Position numbers and translations under genes: made by a program. Positions 8,706-17,158 of a DNA stretch of 64,000 nt are shown one piece after another; position 1 is the stretch's first letter; each line of letters opens with the position of its first letter. A model generated the notes under the pieces. That model saw nothing but the letters and a program-made list of their open reading frames with translations. It searched no databases and was not told the origin of the DNA. Source of the DNA: Photobacterium profundum (lineage in GTDB: Bacteria; Pseudomonadota; Gammaproteobacteria; Enterobacterales; Vibrionaceae); contig NZ_PYOD01000002.1 in the NCBI RefSeq assembly GCF_003026285.1, positions 744,001 to 808,000 on the forward strand. The letters are read 5' to 3'.

Positions 8706-9593
8706 CTATGCAGTCGCCATTTTTTGTTGACGTGCTTTGACTTTCTTTTGGGCTAACGCGACGCCACTTAATACCATCACCCCACCAATATAATGATAAG
8801 ACTCTAACTGCTCATTCAATACTACGCTTGCAATAAATGCAGTAATGACTGGCATCAAGTTCATAAACATTGCAGTACGGTCAGCACCTAAGCGTTGAAT
8901 ACCTAACAACCAGCACCAAGGAGCAATTAATGAACCCAGCATTGCTGCATACATCACTAATGGAAATGCTTCTGCAGTAATTGCCATACGTTCACTGCTT
9001 AAAAACATTGGAAACAGCATGATGACAGCGAGAACACCTTGTACATACACTGATTGCCAATTTGTGAGTGGCATCTGCCAGCGTTTCAATAAAACACAAT
9101 AAAGTGCGTAAACAAAAGCAGCGAGCAACAACAAACCATCACCTTGAGTAATTCCTTGCGCAGCTAATTGATTGAGATTACCGTGGCTAAGCATCAACAC
9201 CAATCCACCTAAAGACAATATTGCCCCAACAATGGCAAGCGGCGATAAACGTTGACTAAGTAATGGCACACTTAAAAACATACTGATCAACGGCACTAGC
9301 GATATGATCAATGCCATATTTGTCGCTGTGGTTGTCGCGGCGGCAAAATAGCCCAAAGACTGATTTAACACCATGCCTAATAACGACAGAAATGCTAATT
9401 TTGGTAAGTACGGTTTAATCGTTTTACGATGCTGCCAAATAGATTTTGCTAAAAATGGGGTCAGCACCAGCATGGCAAAAAACCATCGATAGAATGCGAT
9501 CGCTCCTGGATCAATCACGCTAAAAGAAAGTTTGTTTACTATGGCATTCCCTGCCCAGATAGAAACGGTTAATAAGGGAAGTAGGTAGAACAT
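8706..9593 (-). CDS. EamA/DMT-family inner-membrane transporter
   Basis: 295 residues with ten predicted membrane helices in two EamA repeats. The first starts at the N-terminus (LLPLLTVSIWAGNAIVNKLSFSVIDPGAIAFYRWFFA); the second starts near QGDGLLLLAAFVYALYCVLLKRW. The short basic tail KKVKARQQK is cytoplasmic. Drug/metabolite transporters of this type export amino acids or other small metabolites. It converges with the amidohydrolase gene and is transcribed alone. No specific substrate can be assigned. Confidence 0.85.
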   Translation of the reverse strand: MFYLLPLLTVSIWAGNAIVNKLSFSVIDPGAIAFYRWFFAMLVLTPFLAKSIWQHRKTIKPYLPKLAFLSLLGMVLNQSLGYFAAATTTATNMALIISLVPLISMFLSVPLLSQRLSPLAIVGAILSLGGLVLMLSHGNLNQLAAQGITQGDGLLLLAAFVYALYCVLLKRWQMPLTNWQSVYVQGVLAVIMLFPMFLSSERMAITAEAFPLVMYAAMLGSLIAPWCWLLGIQRLGADRTAMFMNLMPVITAFIASVVLNEQLESYHYIGGVMVLSGVALAQKKVKARQQKMATA

Positions 9594-9947
9594 TGATTGC
9601 CTTTTTGTATGAGTTCGTTTTTTATCGGGATAACGTATTTTTCTTAGGTGTATTCTGACACGTCACTAAAGATATAAATATCTGCAATCAGACATATAGA
9701 CTCTATTGTCAGACATTTACTATTTCAGCGGGATAAAATAATTTCACCCATTAAACCGTCATGAACAAAAACAAAATAAGCTTTTGATTTTAAATATAAA
9801 AAATAAATCTTTCATTTAATAACTGAATCTTTCCTAATAAGAAATAGTGTAAAAACTGTGAGGCATGACCATGACGTATGGTTGATTTTTGACCACACAA
9901 AATGTAGCGTGGTCAGACCAGAGTGCTATTTGGAAAAGGAATTTTCA
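9594..9947. other. Divergent promoter region between EamA and DUF4442 genes
   Basis: 354 bp, AT-rich, no gene. A loosely repeated CAGACAT motif occurs at about 9689 and 9710 (ATCAGACATATAG and TGTCAGACATTTAC). Otherwise nothing is recognised. Confidence 0.4.
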
Positions 9948-10403
9948 ATGCGTAAAAATCTTAAAACTTATCGTCGAATAACCAAGCTACCATTCGGACA
10001 ACATCTATTCACTTTTATAGTTTGCCGTATGGCACCTTATTTTTCTTCCATAAAGCCCTTAGTCACCGATCTAAAACCTGGCTATTCAAGCGTAAGTATT
10101 AAGAAGCGTAGAAAAGTGCAAAACCACATTAAAACAGTACATGCTATTGCTATGTGTAATATGGCAGAGCTCGCAGCAGGAATGATGACCGATGTTTCTG
10201 TGCCAGTAAAGAGTCGCTGGTTGCCAACTGGCATGTCTGTTCAATACCTTAAAAAAGCAAAAACAGATTTAGTTGCTGTGGCTGATGGGGGAAATATTGA
10301 TTGGGATACTGACGGGGATAAATTAGTACCTGTAAGTGTGACTGATACTGAAGGTAATCTCGTATTTTCAGCTGAAATTACGATGAACGTACGCTTTACA
10401 TAA
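9948..10403 (+). CDS. DUF4442 (hotdog-fold thioesterase-like) protein
   Basis: 151 residues from ATG at 9948, chosen because AAGGA lies seven to eight bases upstream; the frame extends 30 codons further with poor coding character. The sequence matches the DUF4442 layout, a hotdog-fold relative of acyl-CoA thioesterases: KLPFGQHLFTFIVCRMAPYFSSIKPLV, the strand SVSIKKRRKVQNHIKTVHAIAMCNMAELAAGMM (central hotdog helix), and a C-terminal strand VFSAEITMNVRFT. It is probably cytoplasmic with an unknown acyl substrate. It converges with the exonuclease gene. Confidence 0.75.
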   Translation: MRKNLKTYRRITKLPFGQHLFTFIVCRMAPYFSSIKPLVTDLKPGYSSVSIKKRRKVQNHIKTVHAIAMCNMAELAAGMMTDVSVPVKSRWLPTGMSVQYLKKAKTDLVAVADGGNIDWDTDGDKLVPVSVTDTEGNLVFSAEITMNVRFT

Positions 10404-10438
10404 TTACCTGATCATCTTCTGCCTTTAAAGGGTAAATT

Positions 10439-10471
10439 TGGTATGGGTTATTACCAACACAACCCATACCA
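10439..10471. terminator. Probable bidirectional terminator hairpin
   Basis: TGGTATGGGTT and AACCCATACCA form an 11-bp perfect stem around an 11-base loop between two convergent genes. Flanking T-runs are weak, so the terminator role rests on stem strength and position. Confidence 0.6.
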
Positions 10472-10479
10472 AAGCATGA

Positions 10480-11040
10480 TCACTTATGTTTTTCTTGAGT
10501 ATCGCTATCGCAAAAAAGCGTTCTTGTTAAACGAGCAAGGTTATACGCATCAACATAACCTGAATGCTGTCGACCTTCCCACTCAAGACCTGCGATTTCC
10601 ATGGCAGCGCGTTGACCACAACGCTTCTTTTTTACATGACGTTGTAACCGAAAAATCATTGCTAAATTTATGTACTCAGTAAAAGGGACTTTTAAACCTT
10701 TCGCAGCACACTCAGCATGTAAAATACGATCGTCGTGTCCCCATGCAGCATAAATTTTGTGCTTGCCACCAAATTTAGACTCCATAGAACGTAAGATTTC
10801 AGCTAAAGGCTTACCATTTTTATGAATAACCTGCGGTTTAATACCTGTTAACTCGGTACAAAACTCAGAGATTTCATCATGCTCAGGTTTTACATAATGT
10901 TGAGTTCGTCGCACGATCTCACCAGTATCTAAATCCAATTCCGCTAACCCAATTTCAATGATTTCACCGGTTTTTGGATCCCGGCCATCATTCCAACAAC
11001 ACATTTCGAGGTCAAAACAGACAATACGATTAAAATTCAT
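10480..11040 (-). CDS. DEDDh-family 3'-5' exonuclease
   Basis: 186 residues. ATG at 11040 (MNFNRIVCFDLEMCCW) is preferred, with GGAAAAG upstream; the frame runs 15 codons further. The exonuclease fold is shown by FDLEM (Asp10/Glu12, Exo I), GIKPQVIHKNGKPLAEIL, AAWGHDDRILHAEC (Exo II Asp), and HSGYVDAYNLARL (Exo III His and Asp). This is the ERI1/KapD-like exoribonuclease group of the DnaQ superfamily. It lacks polymerase or helicase domains and probably trims RNA or DNA 3' ends. Confidence 0.82.
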   Translation of the reverse strand: MNFNRIVCFDLEMCCWNDGRDPKTGEIIEIGLAELDLDTGEIVRRTQHYVKPEHDEISEFCTELTGIKPQVIHKNGKPLAEILRSMESKFGGKHKIYAAWGHDDRILHAECAAKGLKVPFTEYINLAMIFRLQRHVKKKRCGQRAAMEIAGLEWEGRQHSGYVDAYNLARLTRTLFCDSDTQEKHK

Positions 11041-11126
11041 TACTTTTCCGAGCACAACGCTAAAACTGGGCAGGAAGGATACCATTTAGAGCGCTATTCG
11101 CCAAAGCGAGTGAATAGAAAAAACAG

Positions 11127-11978
11127 TCAGCCCAAAGAATGACTAGGGTGAGTAATAGCAACTCTCAATGCTTCCCGCTTTGTTTTGTGAAAAGGATCAT
11201 TTGCATAGCGCCGATGATAGATCATATACAGCTTTAGTGGTTTTATCGCAAAAGGATATTTATGAATTCGCAGGTTTAGTTTAGGAGCCAATTTTTCTGC
11301 AATTGAGCGAGGAGAAGAAGCAATATAATCACTTTCAGAAGATAAGATTAACATACTAGATAATGAGCAGGTTTCAATTTTCACTTTACGCGGTTCAATG
11401 GGCTTCTCTGATAGGTTATTAATAGTATTCGTGTTGTTTCGAGTGATTTTTACTGCTACGTGCTCTTCTTCAAAATATTCTTCTAGCGTAATTTGAGATT
11501 GAATTCTAGGGTGATCTAACCTTGTTAGACATGTCGGTTCTTCTTGATGAAACTCTTCCACAATAAGTGAATGTTGCTTGCTAGACATTACATCGATAAC
11601 TAAATCGACTTTTTGAGTAAAGAGATCATCAAAGATAGCTTTTTCTTCCAGTGGTGTTTCACTTAGCTTTATATTTTCTACATGACAAACTAGATGCAAT
11701 ACCACTTCGCTGCAATAGACATTAAGGTACTCTTGCTGTTGGCCAATCGTTTCTAATACGGTTATCGGGGATTCAATTTTGTTTGCCAACGCGACAGCAG
11801 CGCCAGTTGGTGAGATCCCTCGCCCCTCTCTAACAAATAGAGGTTTACCTATTACACTTTCTAGTCTTTTTAACGCAGCACTCACTGCTGGCTGTGATAC
11901 ATCTAACTCTTCTGCCGCGATGGTAATAGAAGTGTGTTTATAGACAGCCATAAATGTTGTCAGTAAATTTAGATCCAT
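11127..11978 (-). CDS. LysR-family transcriptional regulator
   Basis: 283 residues from ATG at 11978 ([17 protein letters not shown]), preferred over GTG at 11984 because AGGTGA is placed for it. The helix-turn-helix reads [38 protein letters not shown]. The effector domain is present but shorter and more charged than average ([23 protein letters not shown]). It lies 87 bp from the exonuclease gene in the same direction, with its own upstream region. Regulon unknown. Confidence 0.83.
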   Translation of the reverse strand: MDLNLLTTFMAVYKHTSITIAAEELDVSQPAVSAALKRLESVIGKPLFVREGRGISPTGAAVALANKIESPITVLETIGQQQEYLNVYCSEVVLHLVCHVENIKLSETPLEEKAIFDDLFTQKVDLVIDVMSSKQHSLIVEEFHQEEPTCLTRLDHPRIQSQITLEEYFEEEHVAVKITRNNTNTINNLSEKPIEPRKVKIETCSLSSMLILSSESDYIASSPRSIAEKLAPKLNLRIHKYPFAIKPLKLYMIYHRRYANDPFHKTKREALRVAITHPSHSLG

Positions 11979-12360
11979 GCTCACCTACATCTCTGAGTGG
12001 CTAACTGTCATTACCTCAATCAGGTTTTATGTAATTCCAGCCGACATTAAATTTTTTTGTGACTTTGACTAGTTTAGTCCTTATTTGATTCAAAATAAGT
12101 AAAACTGGAGTTAACCAGCACATGCACCTCAAGATAGAAGAACAAAATAGTATTCGTATCGTATTAAAATACGGGAAATAAATCAGCACCGATTAGCCAA
12201 TTATTTTGCCAGAGGTCTACTTTAGGAAGATTGTATCGTAGAGGTTTTGAAGGGTCGTAAAATTGCTTTCCTCTCACCACTCATATTTGAGCCCGTTTCA
12301 ATGGTTTAGAAAAGTGATGACTGATAAGTCGAAGAAGATCTATCAGTCATTCATTGAGGT
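11979..12360. other. Intergenic region upstream of the LysR gene
   Basis: 382 bp without a credible gene. It carries the promoter of the leftward LysR gene and, at 12318-12349, the terminator hairpin of the operon to the right. Confidence 0.45.
12318..12349 (-). terminator. Terminator hairpin of the DUF3179-like operon
   Basis: TGACTGATA and TATCAGTCA arms around a 14-base loop, followed on the minus strand by ACTTTTC. It lies 11 bp past the stop of the 62-residue gene. Confidence 0.55.
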
Positions 12361-12549
12361 TTAATCGTTGTTCAAGGTGGCTTGCGAATCATGTTCCTGT
12401 TTTACAAATAATGATAAATCACCACTGCTAGATGCTAAGGTATCTACTTGCATCTGGTCCGTTCTAATTATTAAACGTTCGTAAGGTTGATGAATATCTG
12501 TCATCGACACGACTAATGCGCACAATAAAGCGATTGCTAAATATTTCAT
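12361..12549 (-). CDS. Small secreted or membrane-anchored protein (62 aa)
   Basis: 62 residues beginning MKYLAIALLCALVVSMTDIHQPYERL: a short basic start and a hydrophobic helix, consistent with a signal peptide or an anchor. The rest is polar (RTDQMQVDTLASSSGDLSLFVKQEHDSQ). Its ATG overlaps the upstream stop in an ATGA, so it is translationally coupled to the DUF3179-like gene and probably works with it. No family recognised. Confidence 0.65.
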   Translation of the reverse strand: MKYLAIALLCALVVSMTDIHQPYERLIIRTDQMQVDTLASSSGDLSLFVKQEHDSQATLNND

Positions 12550-13622
12550 TTAAGTACCTCTGAATCAGGAAAGAACTGAGTCCAAATGCCAAAATGCACA
12601 CCGTTATGGGTCGCTACTTGTTCGCCCATTGTGTTGACCAGTTTTATCACATCACCATCGGTAGAAATCTGCAGAACATCATCATTTAGTTCGAAGACAA
12701 AGCCGTCATTCGCACGTGCAAAATCAGGGTCGATAGCAATTTGCTGTGTACCATTGTCGTATCCTAGAATCTCTGATTTAGGGTTAAGACGTGAATCTGT
12801 AAGGTTTAATGTGTCGAACATGAAGTCTGGGTTATCAATGTCACGCTGCTCCTTCAACGGTTTCTCGAATAAACCTAACAAAATGCTATCAATAAAACGC
12901 TCCATACCATAAATGTATACCTTTGCATCAGGGTACATCGTTTTCGCTTTTTCCCAATCCATTTGAGTATTAGGATGAACCGTGGTCATGTGATCGGTAA
13001 ACTCTGACTGCATGGTAATCTGTTGGATAGCCGTACCGTTATTAACATCTTTAAAAATAAGGTTATTATGCGCTTGGCCTAATACCTGCAAATCGGAAGT
13101 ACCAAGACCATAGTCAGTTTCAACGACCATTGGGAGATTAGAAAGACCACAGTAAGTAATTGCATAGCCTGTTCCTTCCGACTCCCAACCTGCTACGTGA
13201 GGCACTTGAAGGTGGTAACGAGGAAAGATTCGAATTTCACCGTTAATCTCAGTTACATATACTCGCGAATCTTCCTCTGGGATGAACCTGTTCGCATCCT
13301 CCACAGAGTAGTATTCAGCGTTTAATTGCTCTGTCGGGAACGCGGTAGGCATTGCGTAAGACTGTGCCCAAAAAGTTATGCCAATACCAATAGATGCTAA
13401 GCACATCCATAGTGAGTTCCAGAATTTTCCACGAATGTTCGCTATCCAAAGAATAATTAATGCAACAATTTGCCCAGCCCAAAATAGAGGCATATAGCGG
13501 AAGTAACCCAATAACCAGTCTCTTGGCACACCAATAACTTGGCCGGGCTCTGTCATCAAAACAACACAAGAAATAGCAAATACCGCGAGTGTTAATGCAT
13601 ACAAATTAAATATAGTTTTCAT
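12546..13622 (-). CDS. DUF3179-like membrane protein
   Basis: 358 residues. Three hydrophobic segments fill the first about 95 residues (LYALTLAVFAISCVVLM, PLFWAGQIVALIILWIA, SLWMCLASIGIGITFWA), followed by a soluble domain outside the membrane. That domain carries the DUF3179 hallmarks: RIFPRYHLQVPHVAGWESEGTGYAITYCGLSNLP, where family members usually have a TYCPLCG cysteine pair; only the first Cys is kept here. Function of the family is not established. It is first in a two-gene operon with the 62-residue protein. Confidence 0.7.
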   Translation of the reverse strand: MKTIFNLYALTLAVFAISCVVLMTEPGQVIGVPRDWLLGYFRYMPLFWAGQIVALIILWIANIRGKFWNSLWMCLASIGIGITFWAQSYAMPTAFPTEQLNAEYYSVEDANRFIPEEDSRVYVTEINGEIRIFPRYHLQVPHVAGWESEGTGYAITYCGLSNLPMVVETDYGLGTSDLQVLGQAHNNLIFKDVNNGTAIQQITMQSEFTDHMTTVHPNTQMDWEKAKTMYPDAKVYIYGMERFIDSILLGLFEKPLKEQRDIDNPDFMFDTLNLTDSRLNPKSEILGYDNGTQQIAIDPDFARANDGFVFELNDDVLQISTDGDVIKLVNTMGEQVATHNGVHFGIWTQFFPDSEVLK

Positions 13623-14227
13623 ACAAATATCCTAAGGAGTGCCTGCTTGTAACCCGTCCACGTTAAACAAGCACTGAAGAGGGAGTAGCTAACGCATTAT
13701 TCGTCATTCCAATGAGCTACTATGTTTAATATTCAAAAACACCACCGATCCCAGCCGCAGGTTGGTTCCATCAAGATCTAGTTTTCCACCTATATATCAA
13801 ATGTTATTAGTTACTTAATAAGCTCTCGATTTCAGTAATTCGCAATTTTTTCGGTACAGTGAGTGGGAGCGCCTTTGTTGTTTGTATTAAAACACTGGAT
13901 GACAGCGGAATACATAATGCTATCGATGGTTTATATATAAACCGTAGTTATGTTTTCACAACACTAAAACTCGGTAGACCATGTTATTTAATCTTCACTT
14001 CAGCAGCCAACCCAAATGAAAATTTTTCATTATCTATTCAATTCCCCTTTATATTACTTATTTTCAACGTAGAGCGTAGGTCTATAAATAAGTGCCTTGC
14101 CTAGAGCCCAACAAATTCTCGCTGAAACGAGCATCTTGAGGTAACTTGGGTATAAGTTGCTATGAATGCTTAAGAGGATTATGTTAGTTGAAATCCATAC
14201 ACCTCTTTATTAATAAGGCTATGTTTG
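13623..14227. other. Intergenic region with MITE-like repeat
   Basis: 605 bp. The left part carries the promoter of the leftward DUF3179-like gene. An open frame at 13859-14104 has only a GTG start, runs into the repeat, and has no protein-like features, so I do not call it. The right part holds the repeat at 14054-14154 and the AraC promoter. Confidence 0.5.
14054..14154. repeat. MITE-like dispersed repeat, half element
   Basis: Runs TTACTTATTTTCAACGTAGA ... CTTGGGTATA. Its reverse complement matches about 100 bp of the left part of the element at 63151-63322, including GGGCTCTAG, CACTTATTTATAGACCTA and CTACGTTGAAAATAAGTAA. Only one terminus (CTTGGGTATA) is present, so this copy looks like a half element or solo end. 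It has no coding capacity. Confidence 0.75.
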
Positions 14228-15019
14228 ATGTCTAAAATTTATCGACCATTGTTTGATGATGATAATCCACCTGGCGATATTTTTTTTGGTCATGAAGTTT
14301 TTCTGCCTAATACGACAACGCAAAAGCACAAACACTCTTGGGGACAACTGCAATTAATCAATGGCGGAATATTAGAGTTACATGCTGAAGGTAAACATTT
14401 TTTATCACCCTCAGAATATGCCGTTTGGGTGCCTGCTGGTATTGAGCATGAAAGCCATATGCGCCGCAGCATGAACTATTGTTCGATGAATATTATACAG
14501 CCACTTGCGATTCGATTACCTAGCTACGCCTGCCTATTAGAAGTGGACCCTATTGTCAGCGCAATAATTAATAGTTTGCGTGAGCGCTGTGTCTCGGTAC
14601 CTAAAACACCTGAAGACCATCGTTTAGTTCGTGTGTTATTAGATCAGGTAATCAATGCTAAAGAGCATCAACAATTTCTACCAACCAGTGACGACAAATT
14701 ACTCAAACCTATTCTTATAGAACTAGAAAAAAATCCAACCAATAATAAAACGCTCGCACAATGGGCTGAGACTATTCACACAACAGAGCGCACCTTAGCA
14801 AGACACTGCCAAGATAAACTCGGGATGAGTTTTACAGAATGGCGACAACGCCGTAAATATGTTTATTCCTTACATTTACTGCGTAAAGGGTTATCCATAA
14901 AAGAAATAGCCTTAACACTCGGTTATCACCAAGCGTCACCTTTTATTACTCTATTTAAAAAACACGCCAACTGTACACCAGAACAATATCGCCAGCGATT
15001 AGGCATTAACCAAACATGA
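14228..15019 (+). CDS. AraC-family transcriptional regulator with cupin sensor domain
   Basis: 263 residues from ATG at 14228. The N-terminal cupin-like sensor includes TTTQKHKHSWGQLQLINGGILELHAEGKHF and VWVPAGIEHES, with histidines able to bind a ligand or metal. The C-terminal AraC domain has two helix-turn-helices: TLAQWAETIHTTERTLARHCQDKLGMSFTEWRQRRKYVYSLHLL and SIKEIALTLGYHQASPFITLFKKHANCTPEQYRQ. It belongs to the group that usually controls a neighbouring exporter or metabolic gene, but neither neighbour is an obvious target. Confidence 0.85.
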   Translation: MSKIYRPLFDDDNPPGDIFFGHEVFLPNTTTQKHKHSWGQLQLINGGILELHAEGKHFLSPSEYAVWVPAGIEHESHMRRSMNYCSMNIIQPLAIRLPSYACLLEVDPIVSAIINSLRERCVSVPKTPEDHRLVRVLLDQVINAKEHQQFLPTSDDKLLKPILIELEKNPTNNKTLAQWAETIHTTERTLARHCQDKLGMSFTEWRQRRKYVYSLHLLRKGLSIKEIALTLGYHQASPFITLFKKHANCTPEQYRQRLGINQT

Positions 15020-15054
15020 CACCCCAGTTACATTGATTCGCAGGTAACCATTGT

Positions 15055-15112
15055 CCGTTAATGCCCTATTCTTGCTGAACGAATAGGGTATTAACGGAAG
15101 CATGATCAAGAG
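15055..15112. repeat. Long inverted repeat joined to an RctB-type iteron
   Basis: CCGTTAATGCCCTATTC (15055-15071) and GAATAGGGTATTAACGG (15081-15097) are 17-bp arms with one mismatch and a 9-base loop. The right arm ends in CGG, running directly into GGAAGCATGATCAAGAG (15096-15112). That is almost identical to the strongest origin iteron (GGAAGTATGATCAAGAG on the minus strand at 31450-31466). The hairpin could act as the araC terminator, but there is no T-run after it. Confidence 0.6.
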
Positions 15113-15229
15113 TGACATTGAAAATATATTGGCGGTGAGTGTCGGCAATATTATCTGTGATGAAAGATTAGCAATAGCGTTCATTCCGTTGGCTTAGCAT
15201 GTACATCAATATTGTCGGCTGTTTTTCAA

Positions 15230-16048
15230 TTATGCAGGAATATACCCCTTAGCTTTAATGATTTTCTGACCTTCAGGCGAATCAATCCACTTAATAAAAT
15301 CTTTTGCTGCAACCTTTATCTTACCAGGCTGGCTCATCACGATGAATGGACGAGACAGTGGGTAACTATTGTTCATCACGTTCTCTACACTTGCTTGGTG
15401 TCCATCCACATTGATCGCTTTCAAGGAGCTATCAATAGAGCCAAGTGAGACGAAGCCTATGGCTTCTTTATTATTGGCCACAACCGTTTTTTCAATACCG
15501 TTACCACTTGCTACTTGAGCATGTTGGCTAATGCTGGAGACCTTGATTCCGTTAATTTTAGTCGTCAGTTCTATTAATTCTTCAAATGCACCACGTGTAC
15601 CTGACCCATTTTCACGAGTGACCACGACAACAGGTTGGCTATCACCGCCTACGGCAGACCATTGTGTAATATCACCAGTAAAGAGCGATGCAATTTGCGC
15701 TTTACTGAGAGATTGAATTGGATTAGCAGGATTTACAACCACCGCGATACCATCACGAGCAATCACGTTTTCTATTAGGTTTGCTTGCTTTTCTTTTGTC
15801 GATAAATTACGTGATGCCATACCTAAATCGGACACACCTTCAATGGCTGATTTAATTCCTGCACTTGAACCCGTACCGTTTACATCAATAAAAACATCTG
15901 GATGAGTTTGGTGATAGGTCTCAGCTAACACTTCCATAATTTCAGTAACAGACGTCGAACCTGAAATTGAAATATGATCATTAGCAAATGCCGTTGCAGG
16001 AAGAAGAATAGAAGCTGCAAGTGACAGTGTAATCAGAGATTTTTTCAT
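15230..16048 (-). CDS. PstS-like phosphate ABC transporter substrate-binding protein
   Basis: 272 residues from ATG at 16048, with AAGG eight bases upstream. The signal peptide MKKSLITLSLAASILLPATAFA is cleaved before NDHISISGSTSV. Phosphate-binding loops are evident: ISGSTSVTEIME, GTGSSAGIKSAIEG, and TRENGSGTRGAFEEL. This periplasmic protein belongs to the shorter PstS2/SphX-like class found in vibrios. No pstCAB genes accompany it here, so it must use a transporter encoded elsewhere or act in phosphate sensing. The upstream region contains a parS2 site; no convincing Pho box was found by eye. Confidence 0.85.
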   Translation of the reverse strand: MKKSLITLSLAASILLPATAFANDHISISGSTSVTEIMEVLAETYHQTHPDVFIDVNGTGSSAGIKSAIEGVSDLGMASRNLSTKEKQANLIENVIARDGIAVVVNPANPIQSLSKAQIASLFTGDITQWSAVGGDSQPVVVVTRENGSGTRGAFEELIELTTKINGIKVSSISQHAQVASGNGIEKTVVANNKEAIGFVSLGSIDSSLKAINVDGHQASVENVMNNSYPLSRPFIVMSQPGKIKVAAKDFIKWIDSPEGQKIIKAKGYIPA

Positions 16049-16458
16049 TACATTAACCTTATTATAAAACACCAGAACTTAATTGATGAAATGCCTACTT
16101 TACGTACAAGTAAGCAGTGTTGAATTTATGCTACAAACGTTAACTATTAAATGTGACAAAAATGCTTCAGCTATGTATCTTCAGGTGAAATGTAAGTTTT
16201 CAAAAATGTAATAAATAGAGTTTGAGAGATAAGATAAAAAGTGAAAAATTCAATATTTACAATGTAAATCAGCATCTTGGATTGTTAAAGTAATTTTCGA
16301 CATAACTAAATTACGTTTGATTATTGATAATCTTTGTTTTTGTGATGTGAACTTGCTTGAAGTCGCTATGTCTTATTCTCGGTACTTCATCTTGCTTGTG
16401 AGTAATTTGAAGCAACGTTGACTCTCTATAAATAGAATTTATTTCTTTTGGTGATGAC
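16049..16458. other. Intergenic region between pstS-like and MORN genes
   Basis: 410 bp, very AT-rich, with promoters facing both ways and a perfect parS2 site at 16255-16269. Nothing else recognised. Confidence 0.5.
16255..16269. promoter_or_regulatory. parS2 site
   Basis: ATTTACAATGTAAAT, a perfect palindromic match to the parS2 consensus, in the divergent intergenic region about 15 kb left of the origin. Confidence 0.88.
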
Positions 16459-17055
16459 ATGAAAAAAACGATTCCTCTAGCGCTGTTTTTACTTTCATTT
16501 TCGGGACTATCACAAGCTGCTACCGTTGATTACCTTCAGTCACGTAACGGTGTTGCCTATCAAGTAAATCAGGAGAAACCTTTCTCTGGCACGTATGTAC
16601 AAAAATACGAAAACGGTCAAAAAGCCATTGACGTAACCTTCAAAGAGGGAAAAGAAAACGGTGTGGCCACTGAGTGGTATGCCAGTGGTGAAAAGCGTGG
16701 TGAAGCGCATTATCTTGACGGTAAAACAAACGGTTTGATGACTAAGTGGTATGAGAATGGTCAGAAATCGTTTGAGACGACCTACAAAAATGATATGAAA
16801 AACGGCGTAACAACAGAATGGTACCGTAATGGTCAGAAGTCTGAAGAAGCGACGTTTAAAAAAGGCAAAGAAAATGGCGTATCCACTGAATGGTACGTGA
16901 ACGGCCAGAAACGTGAAGTGGCAAACTTCACCAATGGTAAGAACAGTGACGGTGTTATGACTGGCTGGTACGAAAACGGTAAGAAGGCCCTTGAAGTGAC
17001 ATTCAAAGATGGTCAAGAAGTATCACGCCAGTATTGGACTGTTGATGCAGCCTAA
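16459..17055 (+). CDS. Secreted MORN-variant (YwqK-like) repeat protein
   Basis: 198 residues. Signal peptide MKKTIPLALFLLSFSGLSQA is cleaved before ATVDYL. The mature part is about six tandem repeats of 23-24 residues of the form NGvxTEWYxNGQKxxexxfkxGK, e.g. NGVATEWYASGEKRGEAHYL, NGLMTKWYENGQKSFETTY, NGVTTEWYRNGQKSEEATF. This is the MORN_2 (PF07661) pattern also seen in proteins annotated as YwqK antitoxins; the name does not prove a toxin system and no toxin gene adjoins. It is probably periplasmic or surface exposed. The repeats make the DNA internally repetitive as well. Confidence 0.8.
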   Translation: MKKTIPLALFLLSFSGLSQAATVDYLQSRNGVAYQVNQEKPFSGTYVQKYENGQKAIDVTFKEGKENGVATEWYASGEKRGEAHYLDGKTNGLMTKWYENGQKSFETTYKNDMKNGVTTEWYRNGQKSEEATFKKGKENGVSTEWYVNGQKREVANFTNGKNSDGVMTGWYENGKKALEVTFKDGQEVSRQYWTVDAA

Positions 17056-17119
17056 ACATGGCTTTATTGAAGCACTCTGATAATACTCAATAATTCCATT
17101 TCCATAACGTTTAGTGATT

Positions 17120-17148
17120 ATAGCCAACCTCTTTATCAGGTTGGCTAT
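17120..17148. terminator. Bidirectional terminator
   Basis: ATAGCCAACCT and AGGTTGGCTAT form an 11-bp perfect stem with a 7-base loop between the convergent MORN and acetyltransferase genes; TTTCC follows on the plus strand. Confidence 0.75.
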
Positions 17149-17158
17149 TTCCTTGAGG

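Noticed and set aside
13859..14104. 81-codon open frame on the plus strand
   Set aside because: Only a GTG start, no ribosome-binding site, runs into the MITE-like repeat, and the product has no protein-like pattern.
16540..17016. 158-codon open frame opposite the MORN gene
   Set aside because: Antisense mirror of the repeats; its own repeats simply reflect those of the real gene.
16459..17055. MORN-variant gene as part of a toxin-antitoxin pair
   Set aside because: The YwqK antitoxin label is inherited; the protein is secreted and no toxin gene adjoins.
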